The notes under the pieces: model-generated
Told to the model about the DNA's origin: nothing
The model's database searches: none
Seen by the model: the letters and a program-made list of their open reading frames with translations, nothing else
Made by a program: the position numbers and the translations under genes
From: Actinomadura spongiicola
Lineage (GTDB): Bacteria > Actinomycetota > Actinomycetes > Streptosporangiales > Streptosporangiaceae
NCBI RefSeq assembly: GCF_003432485.1
Contig: NZ_QVNQ01000008.1
Coordinates: forward strand, 348,006 to 412,005
Direction: 5' to 3'
DNA: 64,000 nucleotides
In this document: in pieces, positions 27,084-34,734 of the stretch
How positions within the stretch are numbered: position 1 is the stretch's first letter
How the letters are laid out: every line of letters begins with the position of its first letter

Positions 27084-27886
27084 CCGTGGACCTCGCCGAC
27101 CTGCGCGTCGCCGAGCCCGCCGAGTTCGTCGAGTTGCCCGAGTTCGTCGAGTTCGTCGAGCTGCGGCAGGTCGTGGCCGAGCCGGTCGCGTTTCGCGGTG
27201 AGGTAGCGGACGTTGTCGTCGCTGACCGGGACGAGCAGCGGCACCCGGGACGCGACGGGCACGCCGTACGACTCCAGCGCGTCGACCTTGACCGGGTTGT
27301 TCGACAGCAGCCGCACCGACCGGACCGCGAGATGCCGCAGGACGCGGGCGGCCGGGCCGTAGTCGCGCACGTCCACCGGCAGGCCGATGGCGGTGGCGGA
27401 GTCGACGGTGTCCAGGCCCTGGTCGTCCTGGAGGATGTGGGTGCGGACCTTCGCGACCAGCCCGATCCCGCGTCCCTCGTGCCCGCGCAGGTAGACCAGG
27501 ACCCCGGCGCCCTCCCGGGCGATCGCGTCCAGGGCCGTGTCGAGTTGGTCCCCGCACTCGCAGCGCGTGGCGCCGAAGATGTCGCCGGTCATGCACTCGG
27601 AGTGCATCCGCACGAGCACGCGCTCCCGGCCCCGGACGTCCCCGCGGACCAGGGCCATGTGCTCGTGCCCGTCGACCGGATCGCGGAACGCGACGGCCCG
27701 GAACACGCCCCGGCGGGTTCGCAGCCTCGCCTCCGCGATGTCCTCGGGCGCGATGTCCTCGATCGCGGTGTCGCTGGTCGCGGTGTTCCTGTTCGCGGTG
27801 TTCCTGTTCGCGGTGTCCTTGGTCGCGGCGTCGTCAGGTGCGGCGTCCCCACGTGAGTCCTTCTGCTCGATGCCCTGGTCGCGCAT
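27080..27886 (-). CDS. GTP cyclohydrolase II-like enzyme, catalytic Tyr replaced by His
   Basis: 268 residues. Zinc ligands Cys98, Cys109 and Cys111 (HSECMTGDIFGATRCECG), the phosphate motif RGHEGRGIGL and Arg174-Asp175 are conserved with RibA. The position of E. coli Tyr105 (KIRAY) is His150 (KVRTH). From memory, the S. coelicolor homologue SCO6655 has Met there and stops at the formylated intermediate FAPy, so this enzyme may do the same. It lacks a fused ribB domain. N-terminal residues ~21-48 and C-terminal residues ~240-262 are low-complexity repeats. First gene of the seven-gene operon. Confidence 0.9.
   Translation of the reverse strand: MRDQGIEQKDSRGDAAPDDAATKDTANRNTANRNTATSDTAIEDIAPEDIAEARLRTRRGVFRAVAFRDPVDGHEHMALVRGDVRGRERVLVRMHSECMTGDIFGATRCECGDQLDTALDAIAREGAGVLVYLRGHEGRGIGLVAKVRTHILQDDQGLDTVDSATAIGLPVDVRDYGPAARVLRHLAVRSVRLLSNNPVKVDALESYGVPVASRVPLLVPVSDDNVRYLTAKRDRLGHDLPQLDELDELGQLDELGGLGDAQVGEVHG
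27765..27824. repeat. four 15-bp tandem repeats in the cyclohydrolase-like gene
   Basis: Units begin GCGGTGT and end TTC or GTC; the two middle units are identical. Read on the minus strand they encode NTANR-like pentapeptides in the N-terminal tail before the catalytic domain. Probably slippage-generated. Confidence 0.8.
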
Positions 27887-27986
27887 CGCTCCCCTTCCTC
27901 GGCTCGGCGATCACCGGTGGCGCGGTGGTCGCCGGTCAGAACGTCTTTCGTACGATCCGTGGCACGGAGGGGAGGTGCCGCAGGGT

Positions 27987-28757
27987 TCAGCCTAGGCGCG
28001 TGCGAACCACCAAGTCGTGTACGGCACGGCGATTCGCTGGGTCTACCGGCAGGTCACTACGGTCGCGTTCCGTCACGAGGCGGGCGGTGAGCGCGAAGAC
28101 GTCGGCGTGAAGCCGGGACGGTGCGGGCGCGTCCGTGGGCAGCGCGCCGTGCTCGGCGGCCCGCTTCGCCTCGATCAGCTCCGGCAGGTAGGGCGGGGCC
28201 TTCCCGTCCGAGGAGCCGATGAGCCGCGTCAGGTCGGCCTCGATCTCGCCGGTCCGCATCAGGTGGACGCCGGTCAGCAGCACCCGGAACGTGTAGAGCA
28301 GCGGCTTCAGCTCGTTGGTCCTCTCGAACAGCGTCCACTGGCTGCGCGCGAACCCGAGGTAGTGATGCGCGTGGTTGGAGGTCACCAGCCCCGGGACCAG
28401 CGCCTTCAACTCCTCGTGCACCGGTGACGTGGCGACGACGAGCGGCGACATGAGCTGTTCCAGGACGTAGCCGTTGCGTCGCAGGAGCAGCGCGCAGAAC
28501 TTGGCGAGGTCGTGGGTGACGGCGTCGGCCTCCACGCCCGCGTGGTCCCACATGAGGGTGACGGTCTCGTCGCCGGTCTCCAGGCCGACGATCTCCTCCA
28601 GCGGCAGCAGGTGGACGCCGCGCAGGTCGACGTCGGAGTCCTTCGACGGGAAGCCGTACAGGTGCGCGCCGCTGACGGTGACGAACGCGCGGGGATGGGG
28701 GTGGTCGGCGGCGAGGCGGTCCAGCATGCCGTCGGGGAGGTCCACGGGACGGGTCAC
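27987..28757 (-). CDS. RlaP-like (PF10127) nucleotidyltransferase
   Basis: 256 residues from GTG 28757, overlapping the previous gene's stop (GTGA). The polymerase-beta-type core is VSGAHLYGFPSKDSDVDLRG near residue 28: two Asp for metal, and GS of the classical motif changed to GA. A helical C-terminal half follows. RlaP proteins are linked to RNA repair, but no RNA ligase is nearby. It forms a coupled pair with the related gene upstream. Confidence 0.85.
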   Translation of the reverse strand: MTRPVDLPDGMLDRLAADHPHPRAFVTVSGAHLYGFPSKDSDVDLRGVHLLPLEEIVGLETGDETVTLMWDHAGVEADAVTHDLAKFCALLLRRNGYVLEQLMSPLVVATSPVHEELKALVPGLVTSNHAHHYLGFARSQWTLFERTNELKPLLYTFRVLLTGVHLMRTGEIEADLTRLIGSSDGKAPPYLPELIEAKRAAEHGALPTDAPAPSRLHADVFALTARLVTERDRSDLPVDPANRRAVHDLVVRTRLG

Positions 28758-29497
28758 CGGTCCACGCTCCTTCGCCGGATGGAGATCAGCAGGTCCTCGA
28801 CCGCGGCCCGGTCGGGTTCGGGGGGCAGGGGGCTGTGGGCCACGGCGGCGTCGAGGTCGGCGGTCAGCTCGGCGCGCCACGCCTCGATCTCGTCCCAGCC
28901 GACGTCCCCGCGGCGGACGGCGAGGAGCCGGTCGCGCAGGCCGCCGACGTCCACGCGCGGCTCCCCGTGCCGGACGAGGTGCAGGCCGCTGACCAGGAGC
29001 CGCAGCATGTGCATGACGTGCTTCCAGCGCGGCGCGCCGCCGTTGCGCAGATCGCCCTCCAGCTTGCGGAACTGGGCCTGCGCGTACCGGAGGAACGTGC
29101 GGTGCGCGTGCCGCGACAGGAACGCCGACCGGAGGGCCAGCAGTTCCTCGCCCTCGGGGGTGATCTTCTCGACGATCGGCGACCACAGGCACTCCAGGAC
29201 GGTCGGGTTCGCGGCCAGGGCCAGCGCGCAGAACCGTTCCAGCTCCCACGAGAACTGCTCGGGCAGCGGACCGTCGAGGTGGGTGGGCGGTTTCGCGAAA
29301 CGCCAGAACAGCGGCGCCGGGGCCGCGTAGACGCCGCGCCGGTCGACGTCGCTGTCGCCCGTCGCGAGACCGTACGCCCGCGACCCGGACACGACCGACA
29401 GGATCGTGTGGTCGCGGGCGAGATGGAGCGCGGGGTCGTGCTCGGGGACGCCGTCGGGGACGTCGTCGTCAGGGATGTCGTGCTCGGGGATCGTCAC
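28754..29497 (-). CDS. RlaP-like (PF10127) nucleotidyltransferase, paralogue
   Basis: 247 residues if GTG 29497 is used. An in-frame ATG at 29548 would make the start codons of this gene and the divergent deaminase overlap head to head, leaving no promoter room, so the later start is preferred. The core VVSGSRAYGLATGDSDVDRRG is intact. It shares a long helical C-terminus and the ALALAANPTVLECLWSP-type segment with its neighbour, indicating an old duplication. Confidence 0.82.
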   Translation of the reverse strand: MTIPEHDIPDDDVPDGVPEHDPALHLARDHTILSVVSGSRAYGLATGDSDVDRRGVYAAPAPLFWRFAKPPTHLDGPLPEQFSWELERFCALALAANPTVLECLWSPIVEKITPEGEELLALRSAFLSRHAHRTFLRYAQAQFRKLEGDLRNGGAPRWKHVMHMLRLLVSGLHLVRHGEPRVDVGGLRDRLLAVRRGDVGWDEIEAWRAELTADLDAAVAHSPLPPEPDRAAVEDLLISIRRRSVDR

Positions 29498-29546
29498 GGT
29501 GGCAGCCTGGCCGTCGGGGGGACGCGGAACGTGACAAGATCCTTTC

Positions 29547-30038
29547 ATGGGCTATGAACCGACCGCCGCCGAACTCGTCCATCTCGACCGCTGTGTCGCG
29601 CTCGCCGCCGAGGCGCTGGAGGCGGGCGACGAGCCGTTCGGGACGGTGCTGGTGTCCGCGTCCGGTGAGGGGGTGTTCGAGGACCGCAACCGCACGGCGG
29701 ACGGTGACCAGACCCGCCACCCCGAGTTCGCCGTCGCGCGCTGGTCGGCGGGTCATCTGACGCCGGACGAACGCGCCGCCGCGACGGTGTTCACGTCCGG
29801 GGAGCACTGCCCGATGTGCTCGGCCGCGCACGGCTGGGTCGGGCTCGGCCGCATCGTCTACGTGCACTCGTCCGCGCAGCTCGGCGCGTGGCGGGCCGAG
29901 TTGGGCGTCGAACCGGGCCCGGTGACGCCGTTCCCGATCCGGGAGGTCGTGCCGGGCATCCGGGTGGACGGCCCGGTCGCGTCCCTGGAGGCCACGATGC
30001 GGGACCTGCACACCCGCGCGGCCGCCATGCGGCGCTGA
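29547..30038 (+). CDS. nucleoside/nucleobase deaminase of the CDA superfamily
   Basis: 163 residues. Zinc deaminase motifs: HPEFAV (HxE, with Pro in the middle, seen in guanine/cytosine-deaminase-like members) and SGEHCPMCSAAHG (PCxxC type, here HCPMC). GDEPFGTVLV near residue 30 matches the substrate loop. It probably deaminates a free base or nucleoside, not tRNA. Its ATG is tight against the divergent nucleotidyltransferase gene and its ribosome site is weak. Confidence 0.85.
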   Translation: MGYEPTAAELVHLDRCVALAAEALEAGDEPFGTVLVSASGEGVFEDRNRTADGDQTRHPEFAVARWSAGHLTPDERAAATVFTSGEHCPMCSAAHGWVGLGRIVYVHSSAQLGAWRAELGVEPGPVTPFPIREVVPGIRVDGPVASLEATMRDLHTRAAAMRR

Positions 30039-30055
30039 CGCGCGGTTCCGCGCGT

Positions 30056-30352
30056 TCACCGCCGGGCGAGGGCCTCCAGCCGTTCGACCGCGGCCCGCCA
30101 GTCCGGCGGGACGAGGCACCGCGTCGCCCGATGCCCCCGGTAGGTGAGCGTGTAGGTGAAGTGGTCGGCGACGTCGCATCCCTCCGGCGACGACGAGAGG
30201 GTGACGACGCGGGCCAGCGCGGTGCGCAGCCCGCGCATCTCCCCCGGCCCGAGCGTGATCGGTTCGTCGTTGACGAGGGCCGTCCCGGAACCGTCGACCG
30301 TCACCCGCTCCTGAATTCCAGCTATTCCTCCGGAACGCTGGAATTCAACCAT
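30056..30352 (-). CDS. emfourin-like protease-inhibitor family protein
   Basis: 98 residues from ATG 30352; GTG 30379, directly after the SSI-gene stop, would add nine. The opening VEFQRSGGIAGI resembles emfourin (protealysin inhibitor) and its actinobacterial relatives. The rest alternates strands and ends in a helix. No signal peptide, so cytoplasmic. It lies immediately downstream of an SSI-type inhibitor gene, which supports an inhibitor role. Function is inferred from N-terminal similarity only. Confidence 0.6.
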   Translation of the reverse strand: MVEFQRSGGIAGIQERVTVDGSGTALVNDEPITLGPGEMRGLRTALARVVTLSSSPEGCDVADHFTYTLTYRGHRATRCLVPPDWRAAVERLEALARR

Positions 30353-30380
30353 AATGTCCGGCCCGGTGAAGGCGAGCACT

Positions 30381-30779
30381 TTACCGGAACAGTATTCCGC
30401 CGGTATCGCGTACGGCGAGGCACCGGTTCGGGTAGTCGCGGGCGAAATGACGTGGTCTCCCGCGCCAGGTGCCCTCGGCGCTGATCCGGACGGGCGCCAT
30501 CTCCAGGGTGCACATCCCGGTTTGCTCGGGGATGCGCCCTATCTCACCGTCGGCGGCTTCGAGCTGGTCACAGGCTCGGGACGCGGCGTGGTGCGTCCCT
30601 CCGTCCGGACGGCAGCGCAGCCTCTTCGTGACGGCGAAACCATGATCGGGCGTGACCGTCAGCAGGTAGACGCCGACCGGTTTCTCCTGGGCCTCCGCGT
30701 GCGCGGGCAGGGCGCAGGCGACGGCCGCCATTCCCATCAGCCCGGCGAACAATCGGGCACGAGCCCGCGAAATACGCAT
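30381..30779 (-). CDS. subtilisin inhibitor-like secreted protein (SSI family)
   Basis: 132 residues; ATG 30779 follows GGGAGGAAG. Signal peptide to about residue 28. Four Cys (56, 70, 90, 120) match the two SSI disulfides, and RCRPDGGTHHAASRACDQL and YPNRCLA are family marks. The reactive loop after Cys90 reads TLEMAPV, so by alignment P1 is Leu92, followed by Glu at P1'. That predicts inhibition of chymotrypsin/subtilisin-like proteases, though Glu at P1' is unusual. Secreted. Confidence 0.85.
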   Translation of the reverse strand: MRISRARARLFAGLMGMAAVACALPAHAEAQEKPVGVYLLTVTPDHGFAVTKRLRCRPDGGTHHAASRACDQLEAADGEIGRIPEQTGMCTLEMAPVRISAEGTWRGRPRHFARDYPNRCLAVRDTGGILFR

Positions 30780-30891
30780 GTCTTCCTCCCCGAAAACACG
30801 GCTTCAACGGTTCACTCATAATCGAGGAGCACACCGTCACGCAATGCGTTTGGGAACAATTTGGCTCGGGCCTGTGGGCTCCGGTGCGAAT

Positions 30892-32307
30892 TCAGCGGCG
30901 GCACTCGTCGCCGTTGAGGGTGAAGCGGGTAGGCGCGCCGTTGGCGCCGCCCTGCCGTCCGAGGAAGCCGAACTCGGCCGCGCCGTTCGGCGGGATCGCG
31001 CGGTTCCAGTCCGCGGACGTCACCGTGACGGACGATCCGTCCTGCACCTGGCTGCCGTTCCACAGCTGGGTGATCGCCTGGCCGTCCGGGAACTCGAAGG
31101 CCAGCGTCCAGCCGTCGATGGCGCCGGGGCCGTGGTTCGTGATGCGTACCGACGCCTGGAACCCCTCGTCCCACGTCCCGACGATCCGGTACGAGACCGC
31201 GCACGCTCCGGTGGGTGGGGCGCTCGACGTGGTCGGCGCGCTCGACGTGGGCGGCGCGGCGTCCGGTTCGGACGCGTCGGGGGCGAGCGCCGCGAGCAGG
31301 CCCGCCATGAGCGCCGCGGCCCCGACGACGATTCCCGCGATGACCAGCGGCTTACGGGACGCGACCGGAGGCGGGGAGAAGGGCGGGGCGGCGGGCGGCG
31401 GTTCGTCCAGGACCCGCGTGGGATTCGGCTCGCGCCGCGGAGACACCGGAGGCGGAGTGACCGGGGGCGTGACGGTCGTGGGCGCGGTGTCGTCCGCGGC
31501 CCGGCGCGTGTCGCCACGCGGGGGCGGCGGCCGGAGCCGGGCGAGCTGGACACCGGCCGCGTCGGCGAGGACGCGGGCCACCTCGTCGGCCGCCGGACGG
31601 GTACCGGGGTCGCCGCCCAGGCAGCGACGGCAGAGCGCGGCGACCTCGTCCGGGACGTCGGGCGGAAGGGCCTGCGTGGACACCGGCAGGCCGGTCACCG
31701 CCTCGTGCAGGACGACGCCCAGGGAGAACACGTCGGCGGCCGCCGTGGGCCGCGCTCCCGACAGCAGTTCGGGCGCGACGTAGGCGGGAGTGCCGAGAAC
31801 GGGCCCACCGGGCCCACCGGACGCGGCGGGCCCGGTGAAGGCGATGCCGAAGTCCAGCACCTTCACGCCGACCGTGGCGAGGAAGATGTTCGCGGGCTTG
31901 ATGTCGCGGTGCACGATCCCGGCGGCGTGCGCGGCGGCCAGCGCGTCGGCGACGCGGGCGCAGACGTCGGCGGCCTCACGCCACGGCAACGGGCCCCGGG
32001 CCAGCCGGGCGGCCAGGCTCTCGCCGTCCAGCAGTTCCATGACCACGTAGGGGACGCCGTCCTGCTCACCGTAGTCGTGGACGCCGGTGATGCTCGGATG
32101 GGCGAGACCCGCGGCGGCCTTCGCCTCCTGGCGCAGCCGCCGCGTGAACTCCTCGGGCCAGCCCTCCCTCGGCACCTTGACCGCGACGGCGCGGTCGAGG
32201 ACCAGGTCCACCGCGCGCCAGACGGTCGCCATGCCCCCGGCGCCCAGGGGCCGGTCGAGGCGGTAGCGCTCCCCGAGGCGGTCACCCGGGGCGACGATCT
32301 CGGGCAT
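30892..32307 (-). CDS. membrane Ser/Thr protein kinase with extracellular CBM2 domain
   Basis: 471 residues. The cytoplasmic kinase domain (~14-270) has LGAGGMATVW, AVKVP Lys, IVHRDIKPANI and VLDFGIA. A Pro-rich linker (~275-320) is followed by one TM helix (~323-345), a Ser/Thr/Pro spacer and a C-terminal ~100-residue domain. That domain has CAVSYRIVGTWDEGFQASV, AIDGWTLAFEFP and a terminal Cys pair, the hallmarks of family 2 carbohydrate-binding modules. It replaces the PASTA repeats of classical PknB, suggesting polysaccharide sensing. Confidence 0.9.
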   Translation of the reverse strand: MPEIVAPGDRLGERYRLDRPLGAGGMATVWRAVDLVLDRAVAVKVPREGWPEEFTRRLRQEAKAAAGLAHPSITGVHDYGEQDGVPYVVMELLDGESLAARLARGPLPWREAADVCARVADALAAAHAAGIVHRDIKPANIFLATVGVKVLDFGIAFTGPAASGGPGGPVLGTPAYVAPELLSGARPTAAADVFSLGVVLHEAVTGLPVSTQALPPDVPDEVAALCRRCLGGDPGTRPAADEVARVLADAAGVQLARLRPPPPRGDTRRAADDTAPTTVTPPVTPPPVSPRREPNPTRVLDEPPPAAPPFSPPPVASRKPLVIAGIVVGAAALMAGLLAALAPDASEPDAAPPTSSAPTTSSAPPTGACAVSYRIVGTWDEGFQASVRITNHGPGAIDGWTLAFEFPDGQAITQLWNGSQVQDGSSVTVTSADWNRAIPPNGAAEFGFLGRQGGANGAPTRFTLNGDECRR

Positions 32308-32328
32308 GGGAGAGAGCCTAGAACGCGC

Positions 32329-33120
32329 TCAGGGGACGAGGAACCGCGTGTCGCGGGCATCGGTGATCGCCATATGGCCGGGCGCGTGCCCGATGGCGAA
32401 CTTCGGGCGGGACACCATCACCGCCGCCTGCGGGGTGACGCCGCACGCCCAGAACACGGGAAGCTCGTCCAGGCGGACGTCGACGGGGTCGCCGAAGTCG
32501 GGCCGGTCCAGGTCGTCGATGCCGAGCTCGACGGGATCGCCGATGTGGACGGGCGCTCCGTGGACCGCCGGGTACCGGGCCGTGACCCGGACCGCGTCGG
32601 CGACCTGCGCGGTGGGAACGGGCCGCATCGACACCACGAGCGGGCCGCCGAACTCACCGGCGCGGCGGCACATGCGGTTCGTCCGGTACATGGGGACGTT
32701 CCGGTTCTGTTCGATGTGCCGGACGGGAACGCCCGCGTCACGGAGCGCGTCCTCGAAGGTGAAACTGCAACCGATGAGGAACGCGACGAGGTCGTCCCGC
32801 CAGTACCCGATCACGTCGGACGTCTCGGCGACCGGTTCACCGTGCTCGTACACGACGTAGCCGGGCAGGTCGGTGCGCAGGTCCCCGGCGAACAGGGAGG
32901 CGGACGTCTCGCCGGGTTCGGTGACGTCCAGGACGGGGCACGGCTTCGGGTTCCGCTGCGCGAACAGGAGCAGGTCGTAGGCGTGCTCGCGGGGCACCGC
33001 GATGAGGTTCGCCTGCGTCCAACCCGCGCACCAGCCGGAGGTGGGGACGCGGAGTCCGGCGCGGAAGAGCGCCCTGGCCTGCTCGGGTGACAGCGCGCCC
33101 GGCTCGATGGGTGCGGTCAT
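32329..33120 (-). CDS. ycsI: UPF0317/DUF1445 putative hydro-lyase (YcsI family)
   Basis: 263 residues, ATG 33120 with GGAGGGAC upstream. Family marks: GWTQANLIAVP, CPVLDVTEPGE, GCSFTFEDAL, NRNVPMYRTN and FWACGVTPQAA. In Bacillus the homologue ycsI sits with ycsG (NRAMP-like) and the 5-oxoprolinase genes. Here ycsG-like follows upstream but pxpABC is absent. The reaction is not established; a hydro-lyase on a small carboxylic acid is the usual guess. Confidence 0.88.
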   Translation of the reverse strand: MTAPIEPGALSPEQARALFRAGLRVPTSGWCAGWTQANLIAVPREHAYDLLLFAQRNPKPCPVLDVTEPGETSASLFAGDLRTDLPGYVVYEHGEPVAETSDVIGYWRDDLVAFLIGCSFTFEDALRDAGVPVRHIEQNRNVPMYRTNRMCRRAGEFGGPLVVSMRPVPTAQVADAVRVTARYPAVHGAPVHIGDPVELGIDDLDRPDFGDPVDVRLDELPVFWACGVTPQAAVMVSRPKFAIGHAPGHMAITDARDTRFLVP

Positions 33121-33130
33121 GATCGGAGTC

Positions 33131-33147
33131 CCTCCGGCCTGCGGAGG
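33131..33147 (-). promoter_or_regulatory. hairpin masking the ycsI ribosome binding site
   Basis: Inverted repeat CCTCCG / CGGAGG with a 5-nt loop. On the minus-strand RNA the 3' arm contains the GGAGG of the ycsI ribosome site, so the hairpin could restrict translation. Possibly fortuitous in GC-rich DNA. The rest of the 215-bp gap 33121-33335 shows no gene. Confidence 0.4.
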
Positions 33148-33335
33148 CGTCGCGCGGTGGGGTCCGATGAGCCCGGGTCTGCGGCGCCCGACACCCCCAC
33201 GCCGAGCGCCGCATGACCCGGACGGCCCCAATCCTGGACTGTCGCCAGCGGCCGTGTAGGGGGAACGTCCCGTGTCGGCTTCATGGTTCCCACTTCCCTG
33301 AAACAACGTGGATTTCTTGAAATCGCATGTCGTCC

Positions 33336-34565
33336 TCACTTCCAGAGCTGGTCGAGGCCGGTGAGCAGGTCCCAGCTGAGGTAGAGGGACAGCAGCCAGG
33401 CGGCGGCGCCGAGGGCGAGCAGCCAGCCCGGATACCGGTAGCCGCCGAGCAGGTCGCGGCGCCGCGCCGCCGCCCACAGCAGCACGCCGAGGCCGAACGG
33501 CAGGATCATCCCGTTCAGTGCGCCCGCGAAGATCAGCAGCTTGGCGGGGGTCGTGCCGATGACGAGGTAGATGGCGGTGGACACGGCGATGAACGCCACG
33601 ACGAGGCGGTTGCGGTGCCGCTCCACGAACGAGGAGAACGAGACGAGGAAGGACACCGACGTGTAGGACGCGCCGATCACGCTCGTGATCGCCGCCGACC
33701 ACATGACCAGGCCGAACAGCCGCAGCCCGACCTCGCCCGCCGCGTGCTCGAACGCCGAGGACGGCGGGTTCTGCTCGGCGAGCTTCACCCCGCCCGCGAC
33801 GACGCCGAGGACGGCGAGGAACAGCAGGGCGCGCATGAGACCGGTGACGAGGATGCCGGTGACGGCGCTGCGGTTGATCTGCCGGACGTTGTCCGGGCCG
33901 CGCAGCCCGGACTCGATCATGCGGTGGGCGCCCGCGTAGGTGATGTAGCCGCCGACCGTGCCGCCGATCAGCGTGGTGATGACGAGGAAGTCGACCGTCT
34001 CCGGCGCGACGCTCTGCCGGAGCGCGTCGCCGAGCGGCGGCTCGGACACGAACGCGACGTACAGCGTCAGCAGGATCATCACGGCGCCGAGGAGGACGAC
34101 GATCCGGTCCATGGCGACCCCGGCGCGGCGGCTCAGGAAGATCCCGATGGCGACCAGGGCGGAGATCGCGCCGCCGATCTTGACGTCCAGGCCGAGGAGC
34201 GCGTTCAGGCCGAGCGCGGTGCCGGCGATGTTGCCGATGTTGAAGACCAGGCCGCCGAAGACGTCCAGCGCGGCGAGGGCGTAGCCGGCGCCGGGCAGGA
34301 CACGGTTGCCGAGCTCCTGGGCGCGCATGCCGGACACGCCGACGACGCGCCACACGTTCAACTGGATCGCGATGTCGACCAGCACGGACACGACGATCGC
34401 GAACGCGAACGCGGCGCCGAGCTTCGCGGTGAAGACGGTGGTCTGGGTGATGAACCCGGGGCCGATGGCGCTGGTGGCCATCAGGAACATGGCGCCGAGG
34501 AGCGCGCCGCGGTGGGAGGAGGCGGGTGATGCCGGGGGGCTGTCGAGGGTAGTCCGATCCGTCAT
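33336..34565 (-). CDS. ycsG: NRAMP-family transporter (YcsG-like)
   Basis: 409 residues with about eleven membrane helices. Similar to NRAMP in layout, but the helix-1 metal motif DPGN is IGPGFITQ, so it lacks the Asp that binds Mn/Fe. Such divergent members (YcsG type) may carry other substrates. Same direction as the ycsI-like gene, separated by 215 bp. Divergent from the GntR gene at 34735 across a region with an inverted repeat. Confidence 0.85.
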   Translation of the reverse strand: MTDRTTLDSPPASPASSHRGALLGAMFLMATSAIGPGFITQTTVFTAKLGAAFAFAIVVSVLVDIAIQLNVWRVVGVSGMRAQELGNRVLPGAGYALAALDVFGGLVFNIGNIAGTALGLNALLGLDVKIGGAISALVAIGIFLSRRAGVAMDRIVVLLGAVMILLTLYVAFVSEPPLGDALRQSVAPETVDFLVITTLIGGTVGGYITYAGAHRMIESGLRGPDNVRQINRSAVTGILVTGLMRALLFLAVLGVVAGGVKLAEQNPPSSAFEHAAGEVGLRLFGLVMWSAAITSVIGASYTSVSFLVSFSSFVERHRNRLVVAFIAVSTAIYLVIGTTPAKLLIFAGALNGMILPFGLGVLLWAAARRRDLLGGYRYPGWLLALGAAAWLLSLYLSWDLLTGLDQLWK

Positions 34566-34613
34566 GGGATTGGCCCTTCCGAGGGGTTCGGATTGTCCTC
34601 AGGCTAAGGCGTG

Positions 34614-34642
34614 CTCAACAGTTCATCAATCCTCTTGTTGAG
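34614..34642. promoter_or_regulatory. candidate GntR operator
   Basis: Inverted repeat CTCAACA / TGTTGAG, 15-bp spacer, in the 169-bp divergent gap between the YcsG-like and GntR genes. Its position allows control of both; the binding protein is inferred. Confidence 0.45.
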
Positions 34643-34734
34643 AATGTTATCGATCGCCGGATACGCTGAAGCGAACCTCCAGTTCGCTCATGTCGTTCGC
34701 GGCTCCCCCAGCCGCGCCTGGAAAGGGCAGGCCG

